Source: Calcarisporiella thermophila CBS 279.70 (taxonomy: Eukaryota > Calcarisporiellomycota). Taken from it: a stretch of 64,000 bases of DNA. Each line of letters begins with the position of its first letter. Within the stretch, counting starts at the first letter, position 1. Both the position numbers and the translations under genes were made by a program. The notes beneath the pieces are model-generated. The model worked only from the letters and a program-made list of their open reading frames with translations, was not told the origin of the DNA and ran no database searches. Below, one piece after another: positions 1 to 10,871 of this stretch. The stretch spans positions 62,001 through 126,000 of the forward strand of contig NW_027192215.1 of NCBI RefSeq assembly GCF_041956535.1, read 5' to 3'.

Positions 1-2354
1 TTGTGCACACTAAATACAAGGAGATGGGGGAGGTGACGAACTTAGTATAAGAATTCGAGGCTTTCTATACATTTGAATATTACTCTCTTGTTTTTGCAAC
101 AAACGAGGTTTCGCAATAAGCTCAGCGCTTCTTCTTGAATTGTATGGTTCGAGTCGTTGATCAAGCTAATAAAAAAAATAAATTATCGATCAAAATTTAA
201 TTTAGATATATTCACCATCTATTTAAAAAAATATATATGCCTTCTCAAATGTTCAAATGTTAAGTGCTGCATAACCATATTTTTAACTTGAGATTCCGCT
301 CGGCACAATAGGCTTTTTAAAGCCCACAACGCATTATACCGTAGCATATCGTCTTCCTCATGGACCAAGGATACCAACTTTGGAATGGCTCCGTTTTCGA
401 GCACAGCCTGTTTCATTGGGGAGAAATCAAGCACAATGTTACTAACAGTTGCAGCCGCCGCCACCTGCACATCGACAGAAGAGTCCGAAAGTAGGCGAAG
501 GATCGGCATCGCAATGCCGGCATCCAAAAGCGAAGTGCGCAGCTGCTTGACGGAACGGGAGAGGCTACGAGCGCAATGACATGCAGCAGCCCGGACACTC
601 GCCGAATGATCGCCAAGATTCTGAACAATATGGGGGAGAACATTCGCTTCAATCACCTGCTTGCGGCACTCCTCGGTGAGAGAACTGACGGCAGCAATGG
701 CAAGGAGAACATTCTACACGAGGGTGAATGTTAGTAGAGGTGCTAGTCGACAGTTGGAGTACCTAGTTACCCTCTTTAGTCGGTCTGCGTACTCCAGTGA
801 TTTATACATCCCACAATTGTTGTTGATTTGTGATATAATCTCGGCAAGCCGTGGGATAGCATCTGTTTCGGAGGCTGCGTTTTGCATATCCTTACTCTCA
901 CGCATCAAATCAGCTATCAGGCAAATTGAAGTAAACATGAGTGATCAGCTTACTAACTTGAATAACAATAGGATAATACCAAACACCAGCGGTGCCTTCT
1001 CTTTGACAACCCCAGGCTCATCGAGCAGCTTTATAAGCGTTGGGAGGACAATAAGTATCATATCTTCTCTGTGATTATTGATGACTTGATCGCGAAAGAG
1101 ATTTGTTAATCTGTCAACATCAAACAGTGAGCCGAGGAAAAATAAAAATTTTTTGATAGCAAAAGCGACTTCTTACACGGTAGCGGAGAGAAGTCGCATC
1201 ATAGGATTATCGTCACGGGTCAGCTTCAGAATGATGGAGACAAGCGACTCGCCCGATTCTTGAGCTATTATGCAAATTTTGAATAAGCGCTCAATATGCA
1301 CCGAAATAACGGTTGTAATTATCTGTAATAGCTACCTCGACAGTTAACAAGGCCGGCGCCGATATCCGGGTTTTCATAGCATAAAGAGGCAAGCGCATCC
1401 AATGCAGCTTCTTTCGCCTATTTGAATGACAAGATCATCTTGAAGTCATGATCAGAGATCCCAACCCATACCCACAAATTTACCTTGGCAATGTTACATG
1501 TTAGCAGCCGAATCAAAGGAGGTAGAACACCCATCTGCTCAAACGCCAACTGGTGCTCGGGAAGTTCACAACAACGTGCGATAATGGTTGCAGCGAGTTG
1601 CGCAATTCGTATACAAAGAGTGCTATCCATCATGGCAGGGCTATGAAACGAGACGAGATCAACGAGGACGACCAGGTCGGATATGTGGTGATCTTGCGTG
1701 TGTCCATTGGTCTGCGAATTATAGATTGCCCTTGTTAATAACTGCAAGAATGATGGCAGAAGGGGAGGAAGCAAGAAACTACCTTGAATACATCTAGTTT
1801 TGGACAGTTTGGCGATGAGAATAATGCCTTGATTGCACGCGCAGTCGCCTCGATGAGCTTGAGCGAGTGATTGCTCTCGGCTTGCGCAATCGAAATGTCA
1901 TGTCTCATTGCTAAACAATCGAGTAGAGGTGGGATCACGCCACTGTTGACCAAAGCCTGTACATTCTCATTGTTTCCTAGAGCCGATCAGAAAATTAGAA
2001 AATGGAGCGAGATCCCGATTTAGAACAAGCTGCAATCTAACCATAGGCTAAACTCCCCAGCACGGTTGCAGCCTGTATCTTAATTTCAATGTCCATGCAT
2101 GAACGAACGCTCAACAGCTCTACAAGCCTAAATATTCGGATTAATCCTCCATTTTATTTCCCAGTTGAGGGCAATGTTGAAATGCATTTCCCCACGGTTG
2201 CTTACCTTGGAATCGCCCCCAATTGTACATAAAGATCCTTTTTGGTCTTGTTACCGATTATATGGTTCTTGATAACTCGAATCGATTCCAAGATCGCAGC
2301 TGGATCAGAAGAATAGAGCTGTTTCACAACCAGCTCGTTGCGAGTGAGCGTCAT
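1..2354 (-). CDS. ARMC8/Gid5 (Vid28) armadillo-repeat protein, partial
   Basis: Armadillo-repeat scaffold subunit of the GID/CTLH E3 ubiquitin ligase, which in yeast presents gluconeogenic enzymes for degradation. The start codon is at 2354-2352; the first exon (MTLTRNELVVKQLYSSDP..., to 2206) opens with the ARMC8-type N-terminus. About ten exons follow leftwards with good GT-AG junctions (for example one ending at 1485 and one spanning 764-900). They encode consecutive helical repeats such as 'LRLLSDSSVDVQVAAAATVS' and 'LVSLVHEEDDMLRYNALWAL'. The gene runs off the left edge, so the C-terminus is missing. The intron left of about 256 seems to use a GC donor (AG|GCATAT): accepting at about 168 restores 'SLINDSNHTIQEEALSLLRN', a typical repeat. 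Importin-alpha was considered, but repeat order and the N-terminus fit ARMC8 better. Confidence 0.82.
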
Positions 2355-3797
2355 TGCGGAGAGCACGTGTAGAAAAAGCGTGATAGAGAACCAATTGGAC
2401 TAGCTACCAAAGAGAATAACGACTGTTCAAGGTGCACGTCGTATGGTCGGATAGCACAATCAAACAATCCTCAATCGGTACGTTGCCCTTAACCCTATGT
2501 TAACTGTAGGTTGGAAATGGGTGGAAGGAACACCGATAAAACTAAATCGCTCAACCTTATGTGGGGAAATCGTGTAAGTTTTTTAACCTTGCCTTATTCT
2601 CGGACACCTTGTGCGAAGAATTGCTGCGCCCCGTTTATTTTTTTTTTAAAAGTTGTCCCCGGATGTCAAGAAACACGGCGGTGTGCACAATATATCATTA
2701 TTAACAATATTATTTTACTATTAGTGAAAGTAATAGTGGGGACAAAAATATTCTCTTTAGCCTTTTGCATACTACACCCTCATTTTTTCGAGTTCGTATT
2801 GTACTTGCTACATGGTTTAACTTTGGACAGCTATACTACCAAAATAAATGTGGCTGGATTCACGTGATCATTGTATCGATTTTTCGAAAAATTTGCAGGC
2901 CCCTTATAGCATGTATGTATGTTGCTCCTACAAATTTAAGAACGCCTAGCTCTTTGCGTTTAATCCTAATATAGACGAACACTTATAGCCCACTCTTTTT
3001 CTCGACATATTCCTCCTCGCAAGGCGCAAAAATGCCTCAACTCTTTATAAGCGTTAATTACAACATATTGAGGGTAGGGTTATTACAGCAATGAGGACGT
3101 CCATTTGATTTTTATTGCGGTTTGTAAGTGCGTTGATAGAGAAGTGAAACATTGAACCTCCTTGGTGGCTTTTAGGTCAAAGGCTTATTTTCTAGCTTTG
3201 AGAGGATGAATAAGCGGATGAGACAAAGTGCCATAAGGATCCTTTGAACCCAACCTAGCCATATAGCACCATCCGATCTTCACAATTCTGAGAATAAGCT
3301 GCCTTACAAAGTTTCACATGCGCGACACTAATTGTGCCGAAAGCAATACCTTAGGGCTTTAGAAGACTTCCAAGACTTGCTGCCATTCCATAAGCCGAGG
3401 AGGTTCCGCGATTTGGAAGGTGTGGCAATTTCACTATCCTTGAAATAAATATAGATTAAATAGGAGAAAAATTAAAAATCGCTTCTTCGTCGCGGCTAGC
3501 ATGGAAAATCTGCCCTATAAAAGTCTTGACAAGGAGGCCCTCCAGCGCACCCAGCGAGCCTAATGAAGACTCCACTCTTGTTAGCTTTTAGAAACATAGG
3601 AAATTGGCAATGCCGGTCTGTTTTTAGGAACAAGATGTACAATGCATTCACGTGACCTTGGACTTTCCGGCCCGCGAGTCGATGTCTGGCATTGATTGCT
3701 GTGGAAAACTATAAAAAGCGTGCCGTGAGGTAGAGCTTGTTTGTTGCTCCTCATCCTTTTTATTATTTGTTTCATTTGAGCAATTGTGATATACGCT
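2355..3797. other. intergenic, no gene recognised
   Basis: AT-rich spacer between the ARMC8 start and the metallothionein start. It presumably holds both promoters. Open frames here lack coding features. A 20-codon frame at 3500-3562 follows a TATA-like CCCTATAAAAG motif but has no recognisable product. Confidence 0.5.
3710..3718 (+). promoter_or_regulatory. TATA box of the metallothionein gene
   Basis: TATAAAAAG lies 80 b upstream of the ATG at 3798, a normal core-promoter distance with a short leader. Inferred from sequence only. Confidence 0.55.
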
Positions 3798-4130
3798 ATG
3801 GACAATTCAAAGCATGCTACCGCTTGCAACTGTGGAGGGAGCGGCGTGAACTGTACTTGCGGAAGCTCTTGTAATTGTGGGACGAAAGACTCTGCCCGCC
3901 CTATGGCTCAAAAGAAGCACCACTGCGGCTGTCGAGGCGCTGGCTTAGGATGCACCTGCGGACCCAACTGCCAGTGTGGAGACGCAGAGAACCAAAGCTC
4001 GGCCACGGAAAATATTGCAGGGGGACTGGGTAAGATGGGCCAGGGCATGACAGAGATGTCACAGGATAAGGCAACCGAGGGATTCAACCAGGCAGCCTCG
4101 GGAACAAAGCAGCTCTTTGGTTTTAAGTAG
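3798..4130 (+). CDS. metallothionein-like protein with two identical-spacing Cys modules
   Basis: Intronless frame of 110 residues; the ATG at 3798 was chosen because the frame upstream offers only a GTG. Two six-cysteine modules have exactly the same spacing, C-x-C-x6-C-x-C-x3-C-x-C: 'CNCGGSGVNCTCGSSCNC' (about residues 9-26) and 'CGCRGAGLGCTCGPNCQC' (about 44-61). A basic histidine-containing linker joins them. Clustered CxC motifs are the hallmark of Cu/Zn/Cd-binding metallothioneins, so a role in metal buffering or detoxification in the cytosol is likely. The last 45 residues have no cysteine and carry a Gly/Met/Gln-rich amphipathic stretch ending in LFGFK, not typical of small fungal metallothioneins. 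There is no signal peptide. A TATA box at 3710 suggests strong inducible transcription; no metal-response element was identified. Confidence 0.8.
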   Translation: MDNSKHATACNCGGSGVNCTCGSSCNCGTKDSARPMAQKKHHCGCRGAGLGCTCGPNCQCGDAENQSSATENIAGGLGKMGQGMTEMSQDKATEGFNQAASGTKQLFGFK

Positions 4131-5039
4131 ATGAGAGGGAAAATTCATACGTATTGCCGTCAATTGGCAATGGATTTGTTATAATAAACAGAAAATCATG
4201 TTGGTAATAATTCCTCTACCAGTAGACTCCCGTCCCATATACACAGAATGGCAAAATATACGCTTAGTGCATCTACGAAAAGCCCATAGTCCAGCGCAGA
4301 AAAATGAAGTAGGCCTGATTGTGTAGACACACTTTCAAGCAAATGATTCAGAAGACTTTTGATTTGATAAAGTCTGGAATACACACCCTAACGCCATGAT
4401 ATTGTCAGAGGAAGGGGGCTACTAAATTTTCCCCACACCCTCCTCCAAGTCATTCTCAGAAGGGTTGTACCCTAAAAAAGCCCCGTCAACTTCTGCTTTC
4501 GAAATCTTGAATGCACTCCCCTCAAAAGCTGCTGCAGCTAGCCTCATGCTATGGGGCAGACCGATCTGTGTGACTTCGATTCCCAATGTAGCATGCTGCA
4601 ATGACGGTCGTCTGCTCTTACTAACTGGATGAGAATTCACCCTCGATTATTTTGAAAAGACATTGGGTGTATTTGTTGCGGAATGGCCAAAATCGCGCAA
4701 CTCAATATTTTCCAAACTTAAGCTCTAAATCCAATATTTGCTTTTTTTCCTTTTCATTTGGAGAAGGTAGGATTGTGTAATGATTGTATTTGGACGAGAG
4801 AAAGATCAAAATAGATGAAGACTAAATAAGGCACTGATGTAATGGCTGGATCAATAGTTTGACGTCACTACGTGTGTACATGGCCTTATTTTTTTCCGGT
4901 CATCTCCATATTCATCTTAAATCCATTCTCTAAGAAATAAAAAAAATATAGACATTATTAAACGAAAAAAGAGTCCAAAAAAGAGGAAACATTGGAAAGT
5001 AAAAAAAAAAAAAAACCTCTATTGTTTTATATCGCAAAT
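4131..5039. other. intergenic between convergent genes
   Basis: 3' regions of the metallothionein gene (AATAAACAG-type polyadenylation context near 4180) and of eRF1. A minus-strand frame at 4422-4640 has a faint resemblance to TCTP but no intact gene. A palindromic CRE-like TGACGTCA lies at 4860-4867. Confidence 0.5.
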
Positions 5040-6582
5040 TTAGTCAGAGTAGTACTCGTCGCTGTCGTAGTTCATAGCATCGAAGTTGACCTTGTATCGG
5101 AGCAACCCCCCAATTCCACCAAAGCCTTTGACGAACTGTGCCCCTTCCTGCGAGCGATTGGTCACAAATTCGAGTGTTGCACCTAGGGAACATGAATAGT
5201 CAGCAACCACCGAAAAAAAAGACACACATCAAAGGAGACCTTTGAACTCACCAAAATCTTTGTACTTCTCGGCAAACCACTCGAGCAGTGATTCCTTGTT
5301 GACCATCTCCATCTCGTTGCCGGTGGTCTTATCGAGGAAGTTGCTACGATCCTTCTCCTGGTCCTTGTTCAAGTGCAGCACGATCTCCTCTCCCTCAGAG
5401 CTGCGCAGAGTATAGCGGGAGATTTCGAGGTTCTCGAACACGATCAATGTCTCCACAGCACCCAGCTCCAGTGCCTTCATCGTATCCTCTACACCGAAGC
5501 AGTATTTGCCGGTATCCTGGGAGATCTCGTCGAAGTACTTTTGGATCAGCTTCTTCTCCTGGACGAACTTGACGTTCTGCAAACTCTCCGCAGAGAGCTC
5601 AATCGCTTGATTGAAGCCGTTCTCGCCACCATATGACACGTCCACCACCTTTATGACCTTGGCCTGCAATCGCTGATCAAACATGTCGGACTGATTCAAT
5701 TCTGTCTTGAAGTCGGCCGAACCAGCTAGCACCAACCCGGCCACATTCACCTTGTCGTTCGTGACAAAGAACTGCACAGCAAGCTCTGCCACCTTGCGCA
5801 CGTAGTTGTGCCGCTTTTCCTCACGCAAACGGGCGAAACGCAGCGCAGACTGGCCACCACGCCCGTGCTTCTTCGGAAGATCCACCATCATCTTGTGGAT
5901 GATCTCGCGGGTATTTCCACTCACAGTGCCGAACAGCGCCCCGTTACCGTCCATCACGATAAACCCGAATTTGGCGTCGGATTCGAGCAGCTCAGACAGC
6001 GCCTCCGTGTGGAATTTGTTGTCACACAAGTACAGCGAGGTATTGATCGGCTTAAAGGGTTCAAAATCGATGTTCACCTTCTTCTCCTTCCCCTCCTCCG
6101 TCACAATCGTACCACAGTAGACGACAAGACCATTAGGCGGCACTCTATTGTAAAGCTTTAAACGCTGCTGTGTGGAGGTGATGGCTGCCAGTACTGATAG
6201 ACGATTCACACGCGATTTAATATTGGAGGCTGTCCCGAACTCATCCGCCAACATCTTAGCCACTCGTGAAATCTGGTCCTTCGGGGCTAAAGAAAAGAAA
6301 AGAAAAGGCAGAAAAAGTCCAAAATTAATAACCACAGCTCAGACATGGAACAAAATGCATATGGGAGACACTCAACGGATAATGAGGGAGATCATGGAGG
6401 TGCCATTTCTACAGAAAAGACAGAGCAGAGTGCATAAATATCGAAGGGAAGCAATCACTATTTTCGAAGGGAAAAAGCCGGAAAATTTACCCTCTTGCGG
6501 CCTCTAAGCTCTTTATGAGCTTCTTGATCTTCCACATCTCGATATTCTTGTCTGTTGAATCGGCTGCATTTGAGGAGCTCAT
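5040..6582 (-). CDS. SUP45: eukaryotic peptide chain release factor subunit 1 (eRF1)
   Basis: Cytosolic class 1 release factor that reads all three stop codons and triggers peptidyl-tRNA hydrolysis with eRF3. The model has four exons: 6491-6582, a 32-nt micro-exon 6377-6408, 5252-6286 and 5040-5182. They join in frame to 433 residues (family about 437). Diagnostic motifs are present: NIKS at residues 63-66 and YLCDNKF (YxCxxxF) at 127-133 for stop recognition, and GGQ at 185-187 in '[16 protein letters not shown]' for catalysis. The micro-exon encodes the conserved [10 protein letters not shown] strand, which would be lost without it. The gene is divergent from SPC3 with 176 b between the two ATGs, so the promoter is probably shared. 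Confidence 0.96.
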
Positions 6583-6758
6583 GATTTCGTTCGATTGTTT
6601 ATTTTTTCTTTTTTACAAAATGAACAGGAGAACAGTTTCTTGCGCCTTTATGAAAAATTTTTAACTTGCGGCGCAGCAATTCTTCCCTTTCCTGGGACCC
6701 CACCCAATTCGCGTCACATCCAATTCACTTCGATACACCTCTTTTCAAATCGCCTTAA
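6583..6758. promoter_or_regulatory. bidirectional promoter eRF1 / SPC3
   Basis: Only 176 b separate the start codons of two divergent housekeeping genes (6582 on minus, 6759 on plus). The segment is T-rich on the left and pyrimidine-rich on the right, with no clear TATA box. A shared promoter is inferred from spacing. Confidence 0.6.
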
Positions 6759-7497
6759 ATGCACAATCTTCAAACGCGTGCCAGCACTCTACTCTCAACC
6801 TTCTTTGCGGGGCTGTGTGGGATCCTAGTGTTGTTGACCCTTTATAGTTTGGTGGTATCAACTTCTCCGGATGGATCGGTGGTCGTCCATGATATAAGGA
6901 TGTGAGTCTGCAATGCATTGAAAAGAGGCTAATGATGGCCGTATATTAATGCTCTCCACCAGCGTAAAAAATCGGTATGGCCCAGACTATTTTGACTACA
7001 AGGATAGTAAGAGCGAGTTTGCCGTGCTGAATATGGACATTGATGCAGGTACATCTTGGCTCTCCTCCCTCTTGGCATTGATTCCTTCCCCCCTTCATAC
7101 TGACGCAAAAATGGGTAGATTTTACATCTCTCTTCCACTGGAACACGAAACAAGTATATGCTGCCGTGATGGCCGAGTACACCACGCCCTCCCACGCAGT
7201 CAACAAGGTTATACTGTGGGACAAGCTTATTCTCAACAAGAAGGATGCGCGCTTGAAACTCAGAGGAGTGCGAAACAAATACGCTCTGATTGATATTAAT
7301 AGGCGATGGAAGTAAGTCTTTGTCCGAACCTATGCGTATGCGCATAGAATTTACGTGATGAGCTGAATTTTTTCTCCTTCCTATATTCCATCAGTCATCT
7401 GGACGCCAACATGTCTGTATACTGGGATGTATCACCGCATGCCGGTCTCTTGGCAAATAGCCGATCCTCTGGCTCCCAGAGTATCACTCTGAACTAA
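6759..7497 (+). CDS. SPC3: signal peptidase complex subunit 3 (SPC22/23)
   Basis: Non-catalytic subunit of the ER signal peptidase that binds the catalytic subunit and is needed for signal-peptide cleavage. Four exons (6759-6901, 6963-7048, 7119-7311, 7395-7497) join in frame to 174 residues, the usual family length. An N-terminal membrane anchor ('FFAGLCGILVLLTLYSLVV') is followed by a lumenal domain with the family signatures 'DMDIDADFTSLFHWNTKQV'-like (here NMDIDADFTSLFHWNTKQ), 'NKVILWDKLI' and the C-terminal 'MSVYWDVSP'. The start at 6759 gives a short cytosolic tail before the anchor, as expected. It lies head to head with eRF1. Confidence 0.93.
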
Positions 7498-7861
7498 CCG
7501 ATAACGCTATGAAATCGCGCTTGCTGAATATCCATTAATTTGCTTCTCTATCTTGCAAAAATAAAACTCTCTTTTTCTTTTTGATTGTGAACGGTTCAAC
7601 TTTGCTAGTATCGGCTCGTCTTTAGGCCTCTTCTCGTGCTTGCCCTACTGCTATTTCTCAGACTCCATTTTCTCTTCCCTTTACCTCCCGCCTTGCCCCG
7701 CTTTACAGCCAACTACAAATTGCCAACGGTGTGTGAATCACAGTCACAGAAAATGCAGTCCCTTGTGTGACGTCGACGTGTTTACCAGTAATCCATTGCC
7801 TACTCGTCGATATTCGTTTAAGGATCTATAGCCAAGCAATACATCCTCCATAAATTTAATC
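7498..7861. other. intergenic SPC3-DBP5
   Basis: SPC3 3' region with an AAATAAAAC polyadenylation context near 7560, then a pyrimidine-rich stretch that is probably the promoter and leader of the helicase gene. No further gene seen. Confidence 0.5.
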
Positions 7862-9595
7862 ATGACCGAGATAGAAAATAAACTCGATGAGCTCAAGCTC
7901 GCTGAACCCAAAAAGCATACGCAGCTGCTAGAATCGGAGGCCACCGTAGAGGTGAAGCTTGCCGATTTGCAGGCTGATCCGAACTCTCCCCTCTACTCGG
8001 CGAAAACCTTTGAAGAGCTGGGCCTGTGAGTAGAAGAGCTGGAATCGACCGCACCATAGCAAATAACCAATTTTCGCTGATTTTAGGCATGAGAATCTGC
8101 TAAAGGGAATTTATGATATGAAGTTCACAAAACCATCCAAGATTCAAGAACGCGCATTGCCCCTACTGCTTTCCGATCCGTAAGTGTCCATCAGTGAGCA
8201 ATTCAGCGTATTGATTATATTGATATTAATTCTCTTATTTATTTGAAGGCCGAAAAATATGATCGGTCAGTCTCAATCAGGCACCGGCAAGACGGCCGCG
8301 TTTGTCCTGACCATGCTCAGCCGGATAGACTTTACCAAGCAATGTACTCAGGTAATGGCGCTTCCTCCTCCTCCACTAGATCTAATTATCATCAGTCCAT
8401 TCTAACGCATTATCTCCTCTAGGCGATTTGTCTTGCTCCAGCACGAGAGCTTGCCCGCCAGATCATGGAAGTGATTAAAGAAATGGGCAAATACACCCCC
8501 GTCACAACCTGCTTCGCCATTAAAGACTCAATTGCCCGTGGCCAAAAGATTGATCAGCATATTGTCGTTGGAACACCCGGCACGGTGACCGACCAGATCC
8601 ACAAACGACAATTGGACGTGCGAAATGTAAAAATATTCGTGTTAGATGAGGCAGATAACATGTTGGATCAGCAAGGTTTGGGCGACCAGAGTATCCGGAT
8701 CAAGAAGTAGTGGAGAATTACTATTTGATTTATTTTGAGACACTATGCTAATCAATCACTTCCTCTTCCTATTTTCCCTAGCTTGATGCCAAAAACGTGC
8801 CAAATTGTGCTATTTTCTGCCACATTCGCTGACCCCGTGCGTCGCTTTGCTGAGCGCTTCGCACCAAACGCTAACCAAATCTCCCTGAAGACAGAAGAAT
8901 TATCTGTGGATGGCATCAAGGTAATGTCAAGTTCATATAGATTGAGAAGAGATCACCCCATTAAACACACAACCGTTTCCTTTTTTTTATTTTTAGCTAA
9001 TTTTACATGGACTGCAAGAACACCGAACACAAGTATGAGGTCCTTTGCCAACTCTATTCGCTGCTAACCATTGGTCAGAGTATCATTTTCGTGAGGGTAA
9101 GTTGATGGAGGGCGTATCTCAGATGTTTCCACCTTTTCTAATCGCTCCCTGTCCTCGTTCTCCTAGAAACGTGAGACCGCTGATGAGATCGCACGCCGTA
9201 TGACAGCAGAAGGCCACAAGATTATTTCTCTGCACGGTGGCTTGCAATCGGCGGACCGTGATGAGGTGATGGATTCGTTCCGCCTGGGCACCTCGAAAGT
9301 GCTTATCACGACCAACGTGATTGCACGCGGTATCGATATCCTGCAGGTCAACCTTGTTATCAACTATGACATGCCGGTCGATGGCAATGGCCGCCCCGAC
9401 CCAGAGACCTATTTGCATCGTATTGGGCGTACGGGTCGATTCGGGCGTACCGGAGTGAGCATCAACTTCGTGCATGATCGCAAGAGCTGGGAGGAGATGC
9501 ATGCCATTGAAACCTATTTCCAGCGTCCAATCCAGAAGGTACCCACAGACGATTGGGAGCAAGTAGAAAAGATCTTGAAGAAGGCGGTGAAATAA
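7862..9595 (+). CDS. DBP5: DEAD-box ATP-dependent RNA helicase Dbp5/DDX19 (one-base anomaly)
   Basis: RNA helicase that remodels mRNPs at the cytoplasmic face of the nuclear pore, activated by Gle1. Exons: 7862-8025, 8087-8179, 8249-8351, 8423-8706, 8782-8920, a sixth ending at 9096, and 9167-9595. Motifs in order: SQSGTGKT (Walker A), PARELA, VGTPGT, DEAD in '[10 protein letters not shown]', SAT, and '[13 protein letters not shown]'. The '[10 protein letters not shown]' insert after DEAD is Dbp5-specific. Oddity: the only pyrimidine-rich acceptor for exon 6 (AG at 8995-8996) gives a 100-nt exon with an in-frame TAA before '[13 protein letters not shown]'. One extra base is present relative to the conserved IKQxYMDCKN. 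Using AG at 9017-9018 restores frame (429 residues) but deletes seven conserved residues. It may be a sequencing error or a real lesion. Confidence 0.9.
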
Positions 9596-10871
9596 GCCGC
9601 GCCCTCCCCCTTTTTATATATAAATATATATATATATATATACATGGCTATTTTATTGTTTTTTTCTTTTTTGTCATTAATTCCTTCCTTTATTCAATAC
9701 AACTGACTACATTGTTAGATATGTGGATTTATAACCCCTACTCACTCAACCAAGGCTAACCCATCCAAATATCCATTCAAAGTAAACTTCACCTACAAAG
9801 TTATATTAAAGAAGTTGCTTTCAATCGAAGCATTAGTTATATAAAAGGCGAGCTCCCTTTTACCACCAATAGATAATCCCGACTCCTGGCTATTTGCATA
9901 GAAAGTTTAGCCTACCATTTCACAGGATGATGAGCATTTCCCTGGCGCCTCACTCCGGAGAGGTATCAACACTAGGTTCTGCATCATTAGTGCAAACGCC
10001 TACTCCTACTCTCTCCTACCACTAGTAAGCTTGTTCTCAAAATGGAGCATCCAACCTGCATATCGTATCCCTTTCCCACAATAAAGTGATCACCAAAGAA
10101 TCTGAAATTCAAGTGCCCTCAAGTATCGCGAGAAATAGGGATAAAGCTTGCCGCCCTTTATCCAAGTTAGTGAGCACACCTAGGAGGCTGCTCCGTGAAT
10201 CGATGTGGTTTATAGGTGGAAGTGTTTTATCAGGAAGAAACAAAGTTATTGCTATCCTTAATGAAGCACGGATCCTTGGACATTGACAAGAATATGGATT
10301 AGAGATAGGGATCGAGCCTCGAGCCTCTTAGGATATTCTTTTGATATATTATCCTTGGACGTAATTTCAGCAGCATTTTGCTTGGAGGCGCGTGGGTCTC
10401 TCTCTAGCCTAAGTCGTGCATATAGAACTCTACTGAGAAAATCTTCTATCTTAGGTTGTGGGACGGTCAGGTTGCCACCTGGTGTTTGCTAAGAAGGAAG
10501 ATTTTACAAGAAGATGCAAGCACAGAGAGATAATAAAGCCGGTCGACCCTCGACTCGAACCAGCACTTCAAGAATCTATCTATATATTGGGTTATTTGGA
10601 TGTAGAGATAGTACATACAAGTCGCATAAAATAAAGTTGGGTAGAAATTCAGAAGCAAAACAAAGTATAAAACAAAGTTCAAAAGGGTGAGAAATACGCG
10701 AAATAAAGTCAAATCAGCGATAGTGATAAATAATAATAAATAAAAGAGAAAAAAAAAGGAGAAAAAAAATCAAAAAGAAGGCTCATATTAACAGGCTGGA
10801 ATAAAAACACGGCAGAAGAGTCCCAAAAAAAAGAGATAGCCCAAAATGTGGAAATGAATAAACGCAATTCT
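9596..10871. other. intergenic between convergent genes
   Basis: Starts with an AT dinucleotide microsatellite at about 9617-9643 in the helicase 3' region. The rest is unremarkable spacer that becomes A-rich near 10730-10860, at the 3' side of the acyltransferase. A tRNA-like T-arm near 10545 does not fold, and no gene was recognised. Confidence 0.5.

Noticed and set aside
2675-2690. 16-b identical string ACGGCGGTGTGCACAA also at 56560-56575, considered as an element terminus
   Set aside because: Flanks differ completely on both sides, and one such match is expected by chance in 64 kb. GTGCACAC at position 3 belongs to the ARMC8 gene.
4422-4640. Minus-strand frame with TCTP-like words ('AFKISKAEVDGAF', 'GYNPSENDLEEGV')
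   Set aside because: The words are too short and wrongly spaced, the frame then stops, and nothing downstream resembles the rest of TCTP. Possibly a very old fragment, but not supportable.
10535-10575. tRNA-like T-arm (GGTTCGAGTC on the minus strand)
   Set aside because: The flanking bases do not form a T stem, and no acceptor, D or anticodon arms could be laid out. No tRNA or rRNA gene was found in the window.
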